Shown: positions 24,606 to 37,789 of the stretch, in pieces
How the letters are laid out: every line of letters starts with the position of its first letter
How positions within the stretch are numbered: position 1 is the first letter of the stretch
Assembly (NCBI RefSeq): GCF_004361695.1
Contig: NZ_SNVW01000002.1
Span: forward strand, 124,001 to 188,000
Length of the DNA: 64,000 nt
Reading direction: 5' to 3'
Origin: Curtobacterium flaccumfaciens
GTDB lineage: Bacteria > Actinomycetota > Actinomycetes > Actinomycetales > Microbacteriaceae
Translations under genes and position numbers: made by a program
The notes under the pieces: model-generated
Database searches by the model: none
Told to the model about the DNA's origin: nothing
What the model saw: only the letters and a program-made list of their open reading frames with translations

Positions 24606-24941
24606 TCAGGCGCGGCCGCTGAAGCGGGCCGCGTCGAAGTTCGAGCTGCCCTCGAGCGAGCTCGTGGACTGCGCCATGTCCTGGTCGCCTTCCTGGAACG
24701 AACGGTCCATGCCCGAGATGCCCTGCAGCACGCTCGCGAGCGCCCCGTTCAGCTCGTTGGCGATGGTGTCCGTCTCGGCCTTGAAGCGGTCGAAGGCCTG
24801 GCGGCCGGCACCGTTGAAGCGGCCCTGCAGCGGCTCGGCCGAGTCGGCGAGCTTGCGCACGAGCGTGCCCAGGTCACCGGAAGCGCCGGACGTCTGCTTG
24901 GTCAGGTTGGTGAGGACCTGTGCCCCCATTGCGAACTTCAT
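24606..24941 (-). CDS. WXG100-like small secreted protein
   Basis: 111 aa helical hairpin with the turn GRFNGAGRQAFDRFK (residues ~60-74) in place of WxG. The C-terminal end has FQEGD, fitting the [YF]xxxD/E T7SS export signal, then MAQSTSS and a flexible tail. AGAGAGGA-type ribosome site before ATG 24941. First gene of the minus-strand toxin operon, diverging from the secretion operon at 25072 across 130 bp that must hold both promoters; I see only weak candidates (TAGGCT on the minus strand near 25000). Confidence 0.75.
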   Translation of the reverse strand: MKFAMGAQVLTNLTKQTSGASGDLGTLVRKLADSAEPLQGRFNGAGRQAFDRFKAETDTIANELNGALASVLQGISGMDRSFQEGDQDMAQSTSSLEGSSNFDAARFSGRA

Positions 24942-25071
24942 CGCTCATCCTCTCTGTCTTTCCCCCCACCCCTCAACGGGTGACAGCGAACGTCAGCAGC
25001 CTAGACCACCACCACGACACGCGTCACGCTCCGCTTCTGACATGATCGGACGTGCCGATGGGAGGTGAGGC

Positions 25072-26172
25072 ATGTCGTCGATCGTGGTCGAGACCGTGGT
25101 CCCCGTGATGACCTGTGGTCGCTGCGGGGTCGCGTCGACGCAGGGGCAGCGCTTCTGCACGGACTGCGGCGCGCTCCTCGGACGCACCGTGGCGTCCGCC
25201 GAGTACGACGCCCTGCAGGGCGTCGCCGCCGCCGGCGCGGGTGCCGTCCTCCTCGCACGGCTCGTCGACGTCCTCGTCTGCCTCCTCGGTGGCGCGGCCG
25301 GTGCCGCCCTCCTCTTCCTCGCGCACGGCGCGGTCCCCTCGTCGGACCCCGTGGGCACGGCCGTCGCCGGAGCCGTCGCGGGGCTCGTCGTGACGGTCGC
25401 GATCGTGGTGATCCGTGCCTCCAGGACCGGTCGCGGACCCGGCGGTCTGCTCCTCGGCACCCGCGTCGTCGACACGGACGACGCGCTGCCCGCCGGACCG
25501 GTCCGGCAGATCGCGCGACTCGGCGGCCGTCCGCACCGTCGCGCGAACGGGACCGGCCCCTGGGCCGCGGCCACCGGCAGCCTGACGGCCTCGCTCCGGA
25601 ACGGCCGCGAACCGCTCGACCCCGCGGTCCCCGCGCTCGGCACCGCCTTCGGTGCGGCCGCGTCGGCGGGCGTCCGTCCCGGGTCTGCTCCCCTGCCTGG
25701 AGGCGCGGTGCAGGCCGGTCTCGACGCCACCCGTCGTGCGGGGTTCGGCCCCACCAACGCGGCCGCCCAGCAGACCGGTCACGGCTTCGCCGAGGTGCCC
25801 GCGCCGACCCCGCCGGTCGCGGACGAGTCGGTGCCGGTCGACGCGGTCGTCCTCCGGTTCGACTCCGGTGCGTTGCACTGGTTCCGCGGCACCTGCGTGA
25901 TCGGCCGGAACCCCGAGGCCGAGCCGGGCGTCGCAACGGTCGCGGTGCCCGACCTGTCACGCACGCTGTCGAAGACCCACGTCGCCCTGGTGCAGGCCGC
26001 CGGGGTCGTCGTGCTGCGCGACCTCGGCTCGACGAACGGCACCTCGGTGATCCGTCCGGACGCCTCCTTCGAGGACCTCGTCGCGGGTGTCGACCTCGCG
26101 GTCCCCGCCGGCTCCACGGTCCGGATCGGCGACCACGCGTTCGTCGTCGACCGGGTCGGAGCGACGACGTGA
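25072..26172 (+). CDS. Zinc-ribbon / RDD membrane / FHA-domain protein of the T7SS locus
   Basis: 366 aa, three parts. Residues 15-32: zinc ribbon with Cys15, Cys18, Cys29, Cys32. Residues ~60-135: RDD-like membrane domain with two or three hydrophobic helices and the GGLLLGTRVVDTD motif. Residues ~255-360: FHA domain with CVIGRNPE, SRTLSKTHVALV and LRDLGSTNGTSV, which binds phosphothreonine. FHA proteins recur in T7SS loci, often with a Ser/Thr kinase; no kinase is in this window. ATG 25072 follows a GGGAGGTGAGG ribosome site. Its stop overlaps the next start. Confidence 0.85.
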   Translation: MSSIVVETVVPVMTCGRCGVASTQGQRFCTDCGALLGRTVASAEYDALQGVAAAGAGAVLLARLVDVLVCLLGGAAGAALLFLAHGAVPSSDPVGTAVAGAVAGLVVTVAIVVIRASRTGRGPGGLLLGTRVVDTDDALPAGPVRQIARLGGRPHRRANGTGPWAAATGSLTASLRNGREPLDPAVPALGTAFGAAASAGVRPGSAPLPGGAVQAGLDATRRAGFGPTNAAAQQTGHGFAEVPAPTPPVADESVPVDAVVLRFDSGALHWFRGTCVIGRNPEAEPGVATVAVPDLSRTLSKTHVALVQAAGVVVLRDLGSTNGTSVIRPDASFEDLVAGVDLAVPAGSTVRIGDHAFVVDRVGATT

Positions 26173-27278
26173 GCCCGTTCCGCCGCAGCCGCACGGACGA
26201 CGCCCGTCCCGCTGCGACGCACCCGCTCGTCGACTCGGCGGGCGACGGCAGCATCCGGTACGAGAGCCGCGCCCGGACCGTGCGGCTCGGTCGCGCCCAG
26301 GCGGACCTGCTGGCGACGGCCGTGGCCGAGGGCGCCCGACCGATCCTCGTCACCGACGGACACTCGGTGGTGACCGAGGCCTTCCGGCAGGCGCTGGTCG
26401 AGAGCGGCGGCTCGTGGGTGGTCCGCGGCGACGACGGCCTCCGGAACGGCCTCGACGGACGACGGCTCGACGCGTTCACGGACGCCGTGCACGCCGGACC
26501 GCCCACGTCGGTGCAGGACGTCGCGGTCGGGTTCCTCCGCCCGTGGACGCCCACCGCTGACCAGCTCGTCGTCTCCGTGTCGGTCCGGCACCGCGCCGCC
26601 GACGAGACCGTCCTGGGTGCCACGACGGAGCTCCTCGCGACGGAGCTCGCCGGCGCGGCCCCGACGGGCTGGGGCACCCACGAGCCCGCCGACCGGGCGT
26701 GGGACCGCCGCACGCTCACCGAGGCCGCACGGGCGCGGATGCCCGACCCGACGCGGTTCCTCGCCGTCGGTTCCGCGGCGGCACCGCTCGCCGTGACCGT
26801 CACGGCGCAGCGCACCGGGGACGGCGTCGAGGAACTCACCACCGGCCTGCTGTCGGTCGGCGCCCTCGGGGACGCGGTCTCCGAGATGCGGGTCGCCGCC
26901 GTCCCGCAGGTGCTCGGCCGTCTCGCCACGACCCAGCTGCCGCTCTTCGCCCTGGTGCTCCGGCGCCCGGGCCGCGCCGACCTCGCGCAGGCACCTCGAC
27001 TGGCCGCACCGCCGCTCCCCGTCGCGATGCTCATCGGCGCCCCCGCGGTCCGGCAGCTCGACCTCGACGTCGAGGGCATGCGCGACCGCTTCGGCGCCGT
27101 CGTCGCCGGACGCCCGCGGATCCCGGCGCTCGTGCTGCCGTTCGGCCGGCACGGTGACCGAGGCCCGGTCGAGGAACTCGCCGCGGTGATCGACCACATC
27201 GGGCGTGACCGCGTGGCCGACGCGGTCGGCATGGACGACCGGACGAGGGAGCAGGTGCAGCGTGCCGCGGAACAGTGA
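26169..27278 (+). CDS. DUF6177-like protein of the T7SS locus
   Basis: 369 aa, soluble, no signal peptide. Recognised by position and resemblance to DUF6177 proteins seen in actinobacterial T7SS operons. Features: IRYESRARTVRLGRAQADLL near the N-terminus, PILVTDGHSVVTEAFRQAL, and an alpha/beta C-terminal half. No catalytic motif identified. GTG 26169 overlaps the preceding stop (GTGA) and its own end overlaps the next gene by 17 bp. Confidence 0.7.
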   Translation: MSPFRRSRTDDARPAATHPLVDSAGDGSIRYESRARTVRLGRAQADLLATAVAEGARPILVTDGHSVVTEAFRQALVESGGSWVVRGDDGLRNGLDGRRLDAFTDAVHAGPPTSVQDVAVGFLRPWTPTADQLVVSVSVRHRAADETVLGATTELLATELAGAAPTGWGTHEPADRAWDRRTLTEAARARMPDPTRFLAVGSAAAPLAVTVTAQRTGDGVEELTTGLLSVGALGDAVSEMRVAAVPQVLGRLATTQLPLFALVLRRPGRADLAQAPRLAAPPLPVAMLIGAPAVRQLDLDVEGMRDRFGAVVAGRPRIPALVLPFGRHGDRGPVEELAAVIDHIGRDRVADAVGMDDRTREQVQRAAEQ

Positions 27279-27624
27279 CTCGATCCTGCTGGAGAGCGTC
27301 TCGACGCACCGCCGTCGGCTCCGGCAGGCGTTCGTGCTCGGGCGCCTCGCCGACCGCCGGCTGGTGAACGACAACGTCAAGCGGTTCATCGGCAGCGTGG
27401 TGCTCGCGGCGGTCGTCGGGGTCGGGTGCCTCGGGTACTCGTTCGTGACGAACGCCCTGGCGCAGCAGGCCGCCCAGCAGCAGGCGCAGCAGACACCGCT
27501 GTCGACGCTGTCGCCGACGCCGACGTCGCGGCCCCAGACGACACAGACGCAGACGACGCAGACACAGACACAGCACGACGGGCAGCAGACGCTGCCGCCG
27601 GAACCGCAGCAGGAGACCAAGTGA
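27262..27624 (+). CDS. Small single-pass membrane protein of the T7SS locus
   Basis: 120 aa: basic N-terminus LLESVSTHRRRLRQAFVLGR, one membrane segment (FIGSVVLAAVVGVGCLGYSF, ~residues 38-57), then a Gln/Thr/Pro-rich extracytoplasmic tail (TQTQTTQTQTQHDGQQ). The basic segment plus single TM plus outside tail recalls the N-terminal part of EccB, but the large EccB periplasmic domain is absent. GTG 27262 overlaps the preceding gene by 17 bp, and the stop overlaps the eccD start. Confidence 0.75.
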   Translation: MPRNSDSILLESVSTHRRRLRQAFVLGRLADRRLVNDNVKRFIGSVVLAAVVGVGCLGYSFVTNALAQQAAQQQAQQTPLSTLSPTPTSRPQTTQTQTTQTQTQHDGQQTLPPEPQQETK

Positions 27625-28988
27625 CCGACTTCACCCGCGTGACCGTCGTCGGGGCCGGCCGCCGCGCCGACGTCGTCGTGGCCTCCGACGAGCCGTTCGC
27701 CGGACTGCTGCCGCGACTGGTCGACATCCTCGACGAGCCGATCGCGGACAGTGCCCACCCGGTCGCCCTCGTGCGGGTCACCGGCGAAGAGGTCTCCCTC
27801 GCCGCGGACGCCGCGTCGCAGGAGATCGCCGACGGCGAGGTCCTGCACCTCGTCCGCCGCGCCGACGCCCCGCCGCCGCCGGAGGTCTCCGACGTCACCG
27901 ACGCGGTCGCCGACTCGCTCGGCCGTCGCTCGGACGGCTGGGGCACCGCCGCACGGCAGTCCGTCGCCGCCGCGGCCGTCGGGGCCACCGCCTCGGTCGT
28001 CGGCACGCTCGTTGTCGCCGCGTTCACGGTCGCCTCGGTGCGGGCCGCGTTCGACGGCGGGACCGTCTCCCCCGCGCTCCTGCCGTCCGTGCTCGTCGGC
28101 AGCGGCGTGGTCCTGGCGATCGCGGCCCTCGTCGCCGGCCGCGCCGGAGCACGGTGGACCGGCATCGCCCTCACCGCCGCGGCGACCGGGCTCGCCCTGC
28201 CGATCGGGCTGGCGGTCGGGCCGGTGGTCGGCCGCGAGGGCGACCAGCCCGCGATGGTCGCCGGACTCGTGCTCGTGTGGGCGTGGATCGCGCTCGGCCT
28301 GGGACTCGGCGTCGGACAGCGGACCCGGACGATCGGCGTCGCGGCCGTCGTCGGCGTCGTGCTGCCCCTGCTCGGCATGGTCACGTGGACGACCCCGGCA
28401 CCGCAGGCCGCCGGGTGGGGCGTGGTCGGGATCGCCGCGATCGTCGTCTGCGGCCTCCTGCCGTCAGTCGCGATGTCGTCCGCCGGGCTCACCGGACTCG
28501 ACGACCGGGTGAGCGGCGGTGACCCCGTCGCCCGCGACCGCGTGGTCACGGCGCTCGACGACGCCTACCGGGCGCTCGACTGGACGACCGCCGCGGTGGC
28601 CGCGCCGATCGCCCTCGCCGGCGCGGCACTCCTCTCCGACGGCGACCCGTGGGCCGTCGGGCTCGGCACCGCCGTCGTCGTCGTGGCCGCGCTCCGCACC
28701 CGGGCGTTCCCGCTGACCCTGCAGGGCGTGCTGCTCTGGAGCGCCGTCGTCGTCGCCGCGGTGCTCGGGCTGCTCGGGCACGCCGCGACGGCGCCGTTCC
28801 AGGTCCTCGGCGCGCTGGCCGCACTCGGCGTGCTCGGCGCCCTGCTCGCCGGCGTCCGGCCGGCCGCGCACCAGCGGGCTCGACTCCGGTCGCTCGGCAA
28901 CGTGCTCGAGACCGTCTCCGTCGTCGTGGCACTGCCGCTCCTGCTCGGCACGTTCGGCCTGTTCGCCGCACTGCTGGAGACGTTCTGA
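27621..28988 (+). CDS. eccD: T7SS integral membrane protein EccD
   Basis: 455 aa core membrane subunit. Residues ~4-82 form a ubiquitin-like (YukD-type) domain (FTRVTVVGAGRRADVVVASD, ending EVLHLVRRAD). Residues ~115-455 have about eleven hydrophobic helices, as in EccD. In ESX systems EccD dimers form the main transmembrane channel frame with EccB, EccC and EccE. GTG 27621 overlaps the preceding stop (GTGA). Next gene begins 2 bp after the stop. Confidence 0.9.
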   Translation: MTDFTRVTVVGAGRRADVVVASDEPFAGLLPRLVDILDEPIADSAHPVALVRVTGEEVSLAADAASQEIADGEVLHLVRRADAPPPPEVSDVTDAVADSLGRRSDGWGTAARQSVAAAAVGATASVVGTLVVAAFTVASVRAAFDGGTVSPALLPSVLVGSGVVLAIAALVAGRAGARWTGIALTAAATGLALPIGLAVGPVVGREGDQPAMVAGLVLVWAWIALGLGLGVGQRTRTIGVAAVVGVVLPLLGMVTWTTPAPQAAGWGVVGIAAIVVCGLLPSVAMSSAGLTGLDDRVSGGDPVARDRVVTALDDAYRALDWTTAAVAAPIALAGAALLSDGDPWAVGLGTAVVVVAALRTRAFPLTLQGVLLWSAVVVAAVLGLLGHAATAPFQVLGALAALGVLGALLAGVRPAAHQRARLRSLGNVLETVSVVVALPLLLGTFGLFAALLETF

Positions 28989-28990
28989 CC

Positions 28991-29844
28991 ATGCGACTCC
29001 TCGACGACGTCGTCCCAGCGCTCGGGCGGGCGTTCTTCGGCAGCGTGGCCGGTGGCGCACGCGAGCTCGACGACGCGCACCGGGCGATCCGGCAGGGCGT
29101 GCCGACCAGCCGGCGCATCGCGTTCGCCTCGCTCCGGGGCGGCACCGGGTGCTCCGCGACCGCGGCCGCCGTGGCCACCGTGCTCGCACGCCGACGCTCC
29201 GGCCGGGTGCTGGGCGTGGACGGCGCAGCCGGGCTGCGCTCGTTCGCCGTGCACGCCGGCGCGGACCGGACGGAACCGACGCCGCGGTCCGAGCGCCGTG
29301 ACGCGGCGAGGACGTCCTGGGACGCGACCGACGGGTTGGCGGTGACCCCGTCGGGACTGCACGTGCTCCGGATCGGCGACCCGCGCCTCCCGAGCCGACA
29401 GGCCGCACCCGCCGAGTGGACGGACGCGGTCGACCCGATCGCCCGCTTCTTCGACGTCGTCGTCGGGGACTGGGGCTCCCGCAGTCCGTTCGTCGACCTC
29501 GGCGCCGTCGCGGCCGACGCGCACGTCGTCGCCCTCGTCACCGGCCCGGACCGCGCTGCGATCGAGGAGGGCGTGGCCCACGCCGACGCCGTCCGCCGGC
29601 ACGCCCCCGACACCCGCGTCGTGGTCGTCCCCGTCGACACCACCGGCGCGGGGCTCCGCGCCGCCCGGACCGCCGCCGCGTGGCCCGGCCACGCGGTGCA
29701 CCCGGTCCCCGGCGACCCGAGCGTCACCGGTGGCGGCGACCGCCCCACCGCGTCGCGGATCGCCCTCATCCAGCTCACCGCGGCGCTCGTCGAGGCCGCC
29801 GTCGGCCGCCGTCCCGCCGACCGCACCGTCCCGGAGGTGACCCG

Positions 29845-29848
<4 letters not shown>
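28991..29848 (+). CDS. ParA/MinD-like ATPase with degenerate Walker A (T7SS locus)
   Basis: 285 aa. SIMIBI-type fold: ASLRGGTGCSATAAAVATVL (residues 46-65) stands where ParA proteins have KGGxGKT; both Lys are missing and Cys-Ser replaces Lys-Thr. VVVGDWGSRSPFVDLGAVAA fits the Walker A'/B region. Such proteins (EspI-like) accompany many ESX loci, where they may control secretion. ATP hydrolysis is doubtful from the sequence. Stop overlaps eccC start. Confidence 0.75.
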
Positions 29849-33904
<4,056 letters not shown>

Positions 33905-33915
<11 letters not shown>

Positions 33916-34249
33916 GGTGATCATCCTGTCCGCGGAGTCCCCGTCGTCGCTCGCCCTGATCGAGGCCGGCGCCGACATCGCTCCCGACCTGCGGGCCCGG
34001 ACGCTCGAACGCGTCGTGACCGAGTTCGTCGACGACCGCGGGGCCGCCGTCCTGAGCGTCCAGATGCCCGAACGCATCGAGAACCCGGCCGAGATCGCGC
34101 GACTCGCCCCCTGGGCCACGCTGGAGGCGCCGGTCTGGTGGACGGAGGCCTGGGTGCCCTGGGGGCCGGCGGGCGAGGTCGGCGTCGCGATCGTCCGGGC
34201 CTTCGCCGCGGCCGTCGACGCCCAGCTGATCGTGGAGGACGGCACGTGA
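33905..34249 (+). CDS. Small unknown protein of the T7SS operon
   Basis: 114 aa, no family recognised. Alpha/beta, acidic, starts MPREVIILSAESPSSLALIE, with Trp-rich segment PVWWTEAWVPWGPAGEVG and a C-terminal helix. No membrane segment. It overlaps the end of eccC by 11 bp and its stop overlaps the next start, so it belongs to the secretion operon. Confidence 0.75.
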
Positions 34250-34890
34250 GCACCCTGCCCCCGAACTCCGCCCCGCTACCGAACTCCGCCCTGCCCCCGA
34301 CCTCGGCCCCGCTCCCGCCGATGCCCGGCTCACGCCGTGCATCCCTGCAGCGCGCCCGGACCGTGCTCGTCACCGGTGTCGCCGGCGGCACCGGGACCAC
34401 GACCGTCGCAGCGCTCCTCGCCGACGCGGTCGGCGGACGCCTGAGCGTCGTCGTCCAGGCGACGGACCACTCCGGCGGCGAGCTCGCCGCCCGGCTCCCG
34501 ACGCTGCAGCCGGCGACCTCGCGGGTGACCGTGCACGACGCGGGCGCCCACGTCGGCCCCGCCGCGGTGCTCGCAGCGACGCCGGAGAACTGCCTGGTGG
34601 TCGTCGGTCGAGCCAGCGGGGACGGGGTCGCGGACGTCCGATCGGCCCTCGCGTCCATCGCCGACGCCCCCGACCCGACACTGCTGGCACGCTCGGTGGT
34701 GGTGCTCGTGGACCGGGCCGCGGGACCGACCCCGGTCGAGACGCGCCCCGTCCGCGACACGGGCGTCGCCGGGGTGTTCGTGCTCCGCGCCGACCGCGCG
34801 CTCGGCCGTCCGGGCCGCATCGACGTCGCCGCCCTCGGCCGGCCCACGATCACGACGGTGTCGGACCTGCTGACTGCCCTCGGCTGGTAG
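34246..34890 (+). CDS. Second ParA-like protein of the T7SS operon
   Basis: 214 aa. Pro-rich N-terminal ~30 residues (repeated APLPNSA phrases), then a ParA/MinD-like domain: LVTGVAGGTGTTTVAALLAD with P-loop GVAGGTGTT (44-52) in which the usual Lys before the Thr is absent. The domain ends TTVSDLLTALGW. Pro-rich N-termini fused to ParA-like domains occur in ESX-associated EspI proteins. GTG 34246 overlaps the preceding stop. Last gene of the operon. Confidence 0.75.
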   Translation: MSTLPPNSAPLPNSALPPTSAPLPPMPGSRRASLQRARTVLVTGVAGGTGTTTVAALLADAVGGRLSVVVQATDHSGGELAARLPTLQPATSRVTVHDAGAHVGPAAVLAATPENCLVVVGRASGDGVADVRSALASIADAPDPTLLARSVVVLVDRAAGPTPVETRPVRDTGVAGVFVLRADRALGRPGRIDVAALGRPTITTVSDLLTALGW

Positions 34891-34936
34891 CGGCCGGGCA
34901 CCGGCGGCGGGCTGCCCGCGCGCTACGCTCGTGACG

Positions 34937-35961
34937 ATGTCCTCCCCGCTCCCGAACGAGACCGGCGCGCCCGAGTCCGTCGCCCACGAAGCCGCGACAC
35001 CCGTCGTCCGTCGGTCGCACGCATCGGTCGTGGTCAACCCGTCCAAGGTCGACCTCGTGGCCCTCCGGACCGCCGTCGAGACCGAGGAACGCGCCACCGG
35101 CCGGGCACCCACGCAGTGGTTCGAGACCGCCGCGGCCGACGACGGTCGCGCCGCAGCCGCCGCCGCGCTCGCATCGGGCGCGGACGTCGTACTGGTGGTC
35201 GGCGGGGACGGCACGCTCCGGGTGGCTGCCGAGGTCCTGCACGGCACGGGCACACCCCTCGCCCTCCTGCCCACCGGCACCGGCAACCTCTACGCCCGGA
35301 ACCTCGGCCTGCCCCTGCACGACGTCGGCCGTTCCGTGACCGCGGCGTTCCACGGGCACGACCGGCTCGTCGACGTCGCGTTCTCCGCGCTCACCTCCGC
35401 CGCCGGCGAGACGACGGAGCACGCGTCCCCGTGATGGCCGGGATCGGTCTCGACGCGGCGATGGCGGCGGACACGAACGCGAGGTTGAAGAAGCGGTTCG
35501 GCTGGCTCGCCTACTCCGACCCGATCGCCCGGTCCGTGGTCGGCAACCGCCGGATCGACCTGCGGTACCGACTCGACGAGGGGCCGGAGCACGGCATGCG
35601 CGCCCACACCGTCATCGTCGGCAACTGCGGCACGCTGACGGCGGGCGTGCTCCTCCTGCCCGCGGCCGAGCCGGACGACGGACTGCTCGACGCCGTGGCG
35701 TTCCGGCCGCAGGGGGCGTTCGGGTGGACGAAGGTCGGCTACGGCCTCTCGCTCAACCGGTTCTTCCACCGCACGGGGTTCGGTCGGCTGCTCGCACGGT
35801 TCCTGCCGCGGTCACGGACGCTCGGGTACACCTCGGCGCACCAGCTCGACCTCGCGCTCGACGAACCGGAGCAGATCCAGCTCGACGGCGACCCGTTCGG
35901 CACGGTCGTCGCGGCACGGCTCCGCGTGGAGCACCAGGCCCTGACGCTGCGCGTCGCCTGA
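34937..35961 (+). pseudogene. Diacylglycerol-kinase-family gene broken by one frameshift
   Basis: Lipid-kinase (DAGK catalytic domain) homologue. Frame 1 (34937-35434) gives 165 residues: HASVVVNPSKVDLVALR, VVLVVGGDGTLRVAAEVL (nucleotide-binding GGDGT) and LPTGTGNLYARNLGLP. Frame 2 resumes as VMAGIGLDAAMAADTNAR and runs to 35961 with the C-terminal beta-sandwich domain. The switch lies near 35420-35434 and is restored by adding one base in GCGTCCCC (giving HAFPVMAGIG, as expected for the family). Either an authentic inactivating deletion or an assembly error. Together the parts are the expected ~340 aa. Confidence 0.85.
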
Positions 35962-36049
35962 CCGGGGTCGTCACCTGACCGGCCGGCGTCGCCCGACCGG
36001 ACCCGCGGTGCCCAGCCCGACCCGCGTTCCGTGAACGCACCGAACGACG

Positions 36050-36089
36050 GACGGGAGGCGCGGTGCCAGCTGGCACCGCGCCTCCCGTC
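36050..36089. terminator. Long palindromic terminator, copy 1
   Basis: A perfect 40-bp inverted repeat: left arm 36050-36069 (GACGGGAGGCGCGGTGCCAG) and its complement at 36070-36089, no loop. It sits between the convergent kinase pseudogene and mtlD, so it can serve both strands. It is nearly identical to 48456-48499, the arms differing by one compensated base pair. Confidence 0.85.
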
Positions 36090-36107
36090 AGTCGAGTGGG
36101 AACGTCG

Positions 36108-37265
36108 CTAGGCGCGCGCGGAACGCACCCGGTCCACGAACGCGGCGTGCAGCGGGTGCTGCTCGTCGAGCCCGGTGATCGTCGTCGCGACGTCCGCGTC
36201 GGTATGGTCCGACCGCAGCAGCGCCTGCAACTCGACGCTCTGCTCGTCGTCGGCGACGTCGAAACGGAGCGCCGCACCCATCGCGTCCAGCAGCGCCGTC
36301 GGCTCCGTGCCGTCCTCGGCGAGGGCGGCGGCGGGCGAGACGAAGCGCTCGTCGCGGGAGAGCTTCCGGAGCGGCTGGCGACCGACGCGGGTCACGGTGT
36401 CGGGCAGGTGCGGGTTCTCGAACCGGCCGATGATCGCCTGCACGTACGCGCGGTGGACCTCGGGGTCGAGCTCGTGCCGGCGGACGAGCAGGTCACTCGT
36501 CTCGGCGAGCACGGACTCGAGCTCGGACCGGACCGCGGGGATCGCGATCGCGTCGGAGATCTTGTCCGCCCCCGCGAGGAAGCCGTGGTAGGCGACCGTG
36601 GCGTGCCCGGTGTTGACCGTGAAGAGCTTGCGCTCGATCGAGGCAGCGAGGCCGTCGACGTAGTGCGCGCCCGGGATCTCCGGCTCGTTGCCGCCGAACG
36701 GCGTGCGGTCGATGGCCCACTCGAAGTAGGTCTCCACCGTCACGTCGAGGCCGCCGTCGGCGGGCTGCGCCGGCACGATGCGGTCCACCGCGGTGTTCGC
36801 GAAGACGGCCTTCGCGAGCGCGCGGTCGCGGGACTCGGTCGGCAGGGCGTCGACGATGAACTCGCGGAGCCGGTCGGTCGCGTTGATGGCGTTCTCGCAC
36901 GCCATCACCGTGAGCGGCGCGGCGTCGGCGTCGCGGGCGACGAGCGCACGCGCGATGACCGGGGCGATGAACTTGAGGACCGTCGGGCCGACCGCGCAGG
37001 TGACGATCTCTGCCGCAGCGACCTCGGCGATCACGCCGGCTTCGTCCTGGGCGCTGTTCACCGCACGGAAGTCCGTGACCACGTGGTCCGTCGCACCGGC
37101 ACCGACCTCGTGCACGGTGTACGAATCGGCGGCCGCGAGGGCGTCGATGAGCGGCGCGGCGACGTCGGCGAAGACGACCTCGTACCCGGCCTCGTGCAGG
37201 AGCAGCCCGACGAACCCGCGACCGATGTTGCCGGCGCCGAAGTGGACGGCGGTGCGGGTGCTCAC
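36108..37265 (-). CDS. mtlD: Mannitol-1-phosphate 5-dehydrogenase
   Basis: 385 aa. NAD-dependent enzyme converting mannitol-1-phosphate to fructose-6-phosphate. N-terminal Rossmann motif VHFGAGNIGRGFVGLLL (residues ~7-23), ENAINATDRL, and KLFTVNTGHATVAYHG with the catalytic-region residues. GTG 37265 overlaps the mtlF stop by 4 bp. Last gene of the PTS mannitol operon. Confidence 0.95.
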   Translation of the reverse strand: MSTRTAVHFGAGNIGRGFVGLLLHEAGYEVVFADVAAPLIDALAAADSYTVHEVGAGATDHVVTDFRAVNSAQDEAGVIAEVAAAEIVTCAVGPTVLKFIAPVIARALVARDADAAPLTVMACENAINATDRLREFIVDALPTESRDRALAKAVFANTAVDRIVPAQPADGGLDVTVETYFEWAIDRTPFGGNEPEIPGAHYVDGLAASIERKLFTVNTGHATVAYHGFLAGADKISDAIAIPAVRSELESVLAETSDLLVRRHELDPEVHRAYVQAIIGRFENPHLPDTVTRVGRQPLRKLSRDERFVSPAAALAEDGTEPTALLDAMGAALRFDVADDEQSVELQALLRSDHTDADVATTITGLDEQHPLHAAFVDRVRSARA

Positions 37266-37699
37266 TCGTTGACCTCGCCGAGGATCGACAGGATCGCCGC
37301 GGTGTCCGGGGCGTCGGTGAGCTTCTGGACCTCGTCCTCGTCGGAGAACACGATCGCGATCTTCGACAGGATGTCGAGGTGCTCATTGTTCACGCCGGCG
37401 ATGCCGACGACGAAGCGCACCGGGTTGCCGTCCCAGTCGATCGGGGTCGCGTAGCGGATGAACGACAGCGCGGACGACTTGATGGCGTCCTTCGCGTCGT
37501 TCGTGCCGTGCGGGATGGCGAGGAAGTTCCCCATGTACGTCGAGACGCTCTTCTCGCGCTCGAGCATCGCCGGGTAGTAGTCCGCCGTGACCGCGCCTGC
37601 AGCCTCGAGGATCTCAGCCGCCTCCTTCATCGCCTCCGACTTGGTCGGGGCGGTGTCCTCGGTGTGGATCCGGATCTGGCTCTCCTGCAGGACGGGCAT
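37262..37699 (-). CDS. mtlF: PTS mannitol-specific EIIA component
   Basis: 145 aa phosphocarrier; predicted phosphorylated His64 in GNFLAIPHGTNDAKD. It passes the phosphate from HPr to the EIIB Cys. ATG 37699 follows a ribosome site. It lies downstream of mtlA beyond a hairpin and overlaps mtlD by 4 bp. Confidence 0.93.
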   Translation of the reverse strand: MPVLQESQIRIHTEDTAPTKSEAMKEAAEILEAAGAVTADYYPAMLEREKSVSTYMGNFLAIPHGTNDAKDAIKSSALSFIRYATPIDWDGNPVRFVVGIAGVNNEHLDILSKIAIVFSDEDEVQKLTDAPDTAAILSILGEVNE

Positions 37700-37730
37700 C
37701 GGGGTTCTCCTTGGTGTTCGAGGACGTGGT

Positions 37731-37760
37731 GGAGGGGACGGGTCTGTACCCGTCCCCTCC
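37731..37760 (-). terminator. Hairpin between mtlA and mtlF
   Basis: Stem of 13 bp: GGAGGGGACGGGT at 37731-37743 and complement at 37748-37760, tetraloop CTGT. It may reduce transcription of mtlF-mtlD relative to mtlA or protect the mtlA 3' end. Confidence 0.7.
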
Positions 37761-37789
37761 GATACTGCACTTCGTTACTGGTTGTGGCG

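Noticed and set aside
27262-27624. Calling the small membrane protein EccB
   Set aside because: It has a basic N-terminus and one membrane helix but none of the ~400-residue periplasmic domain of EccB.
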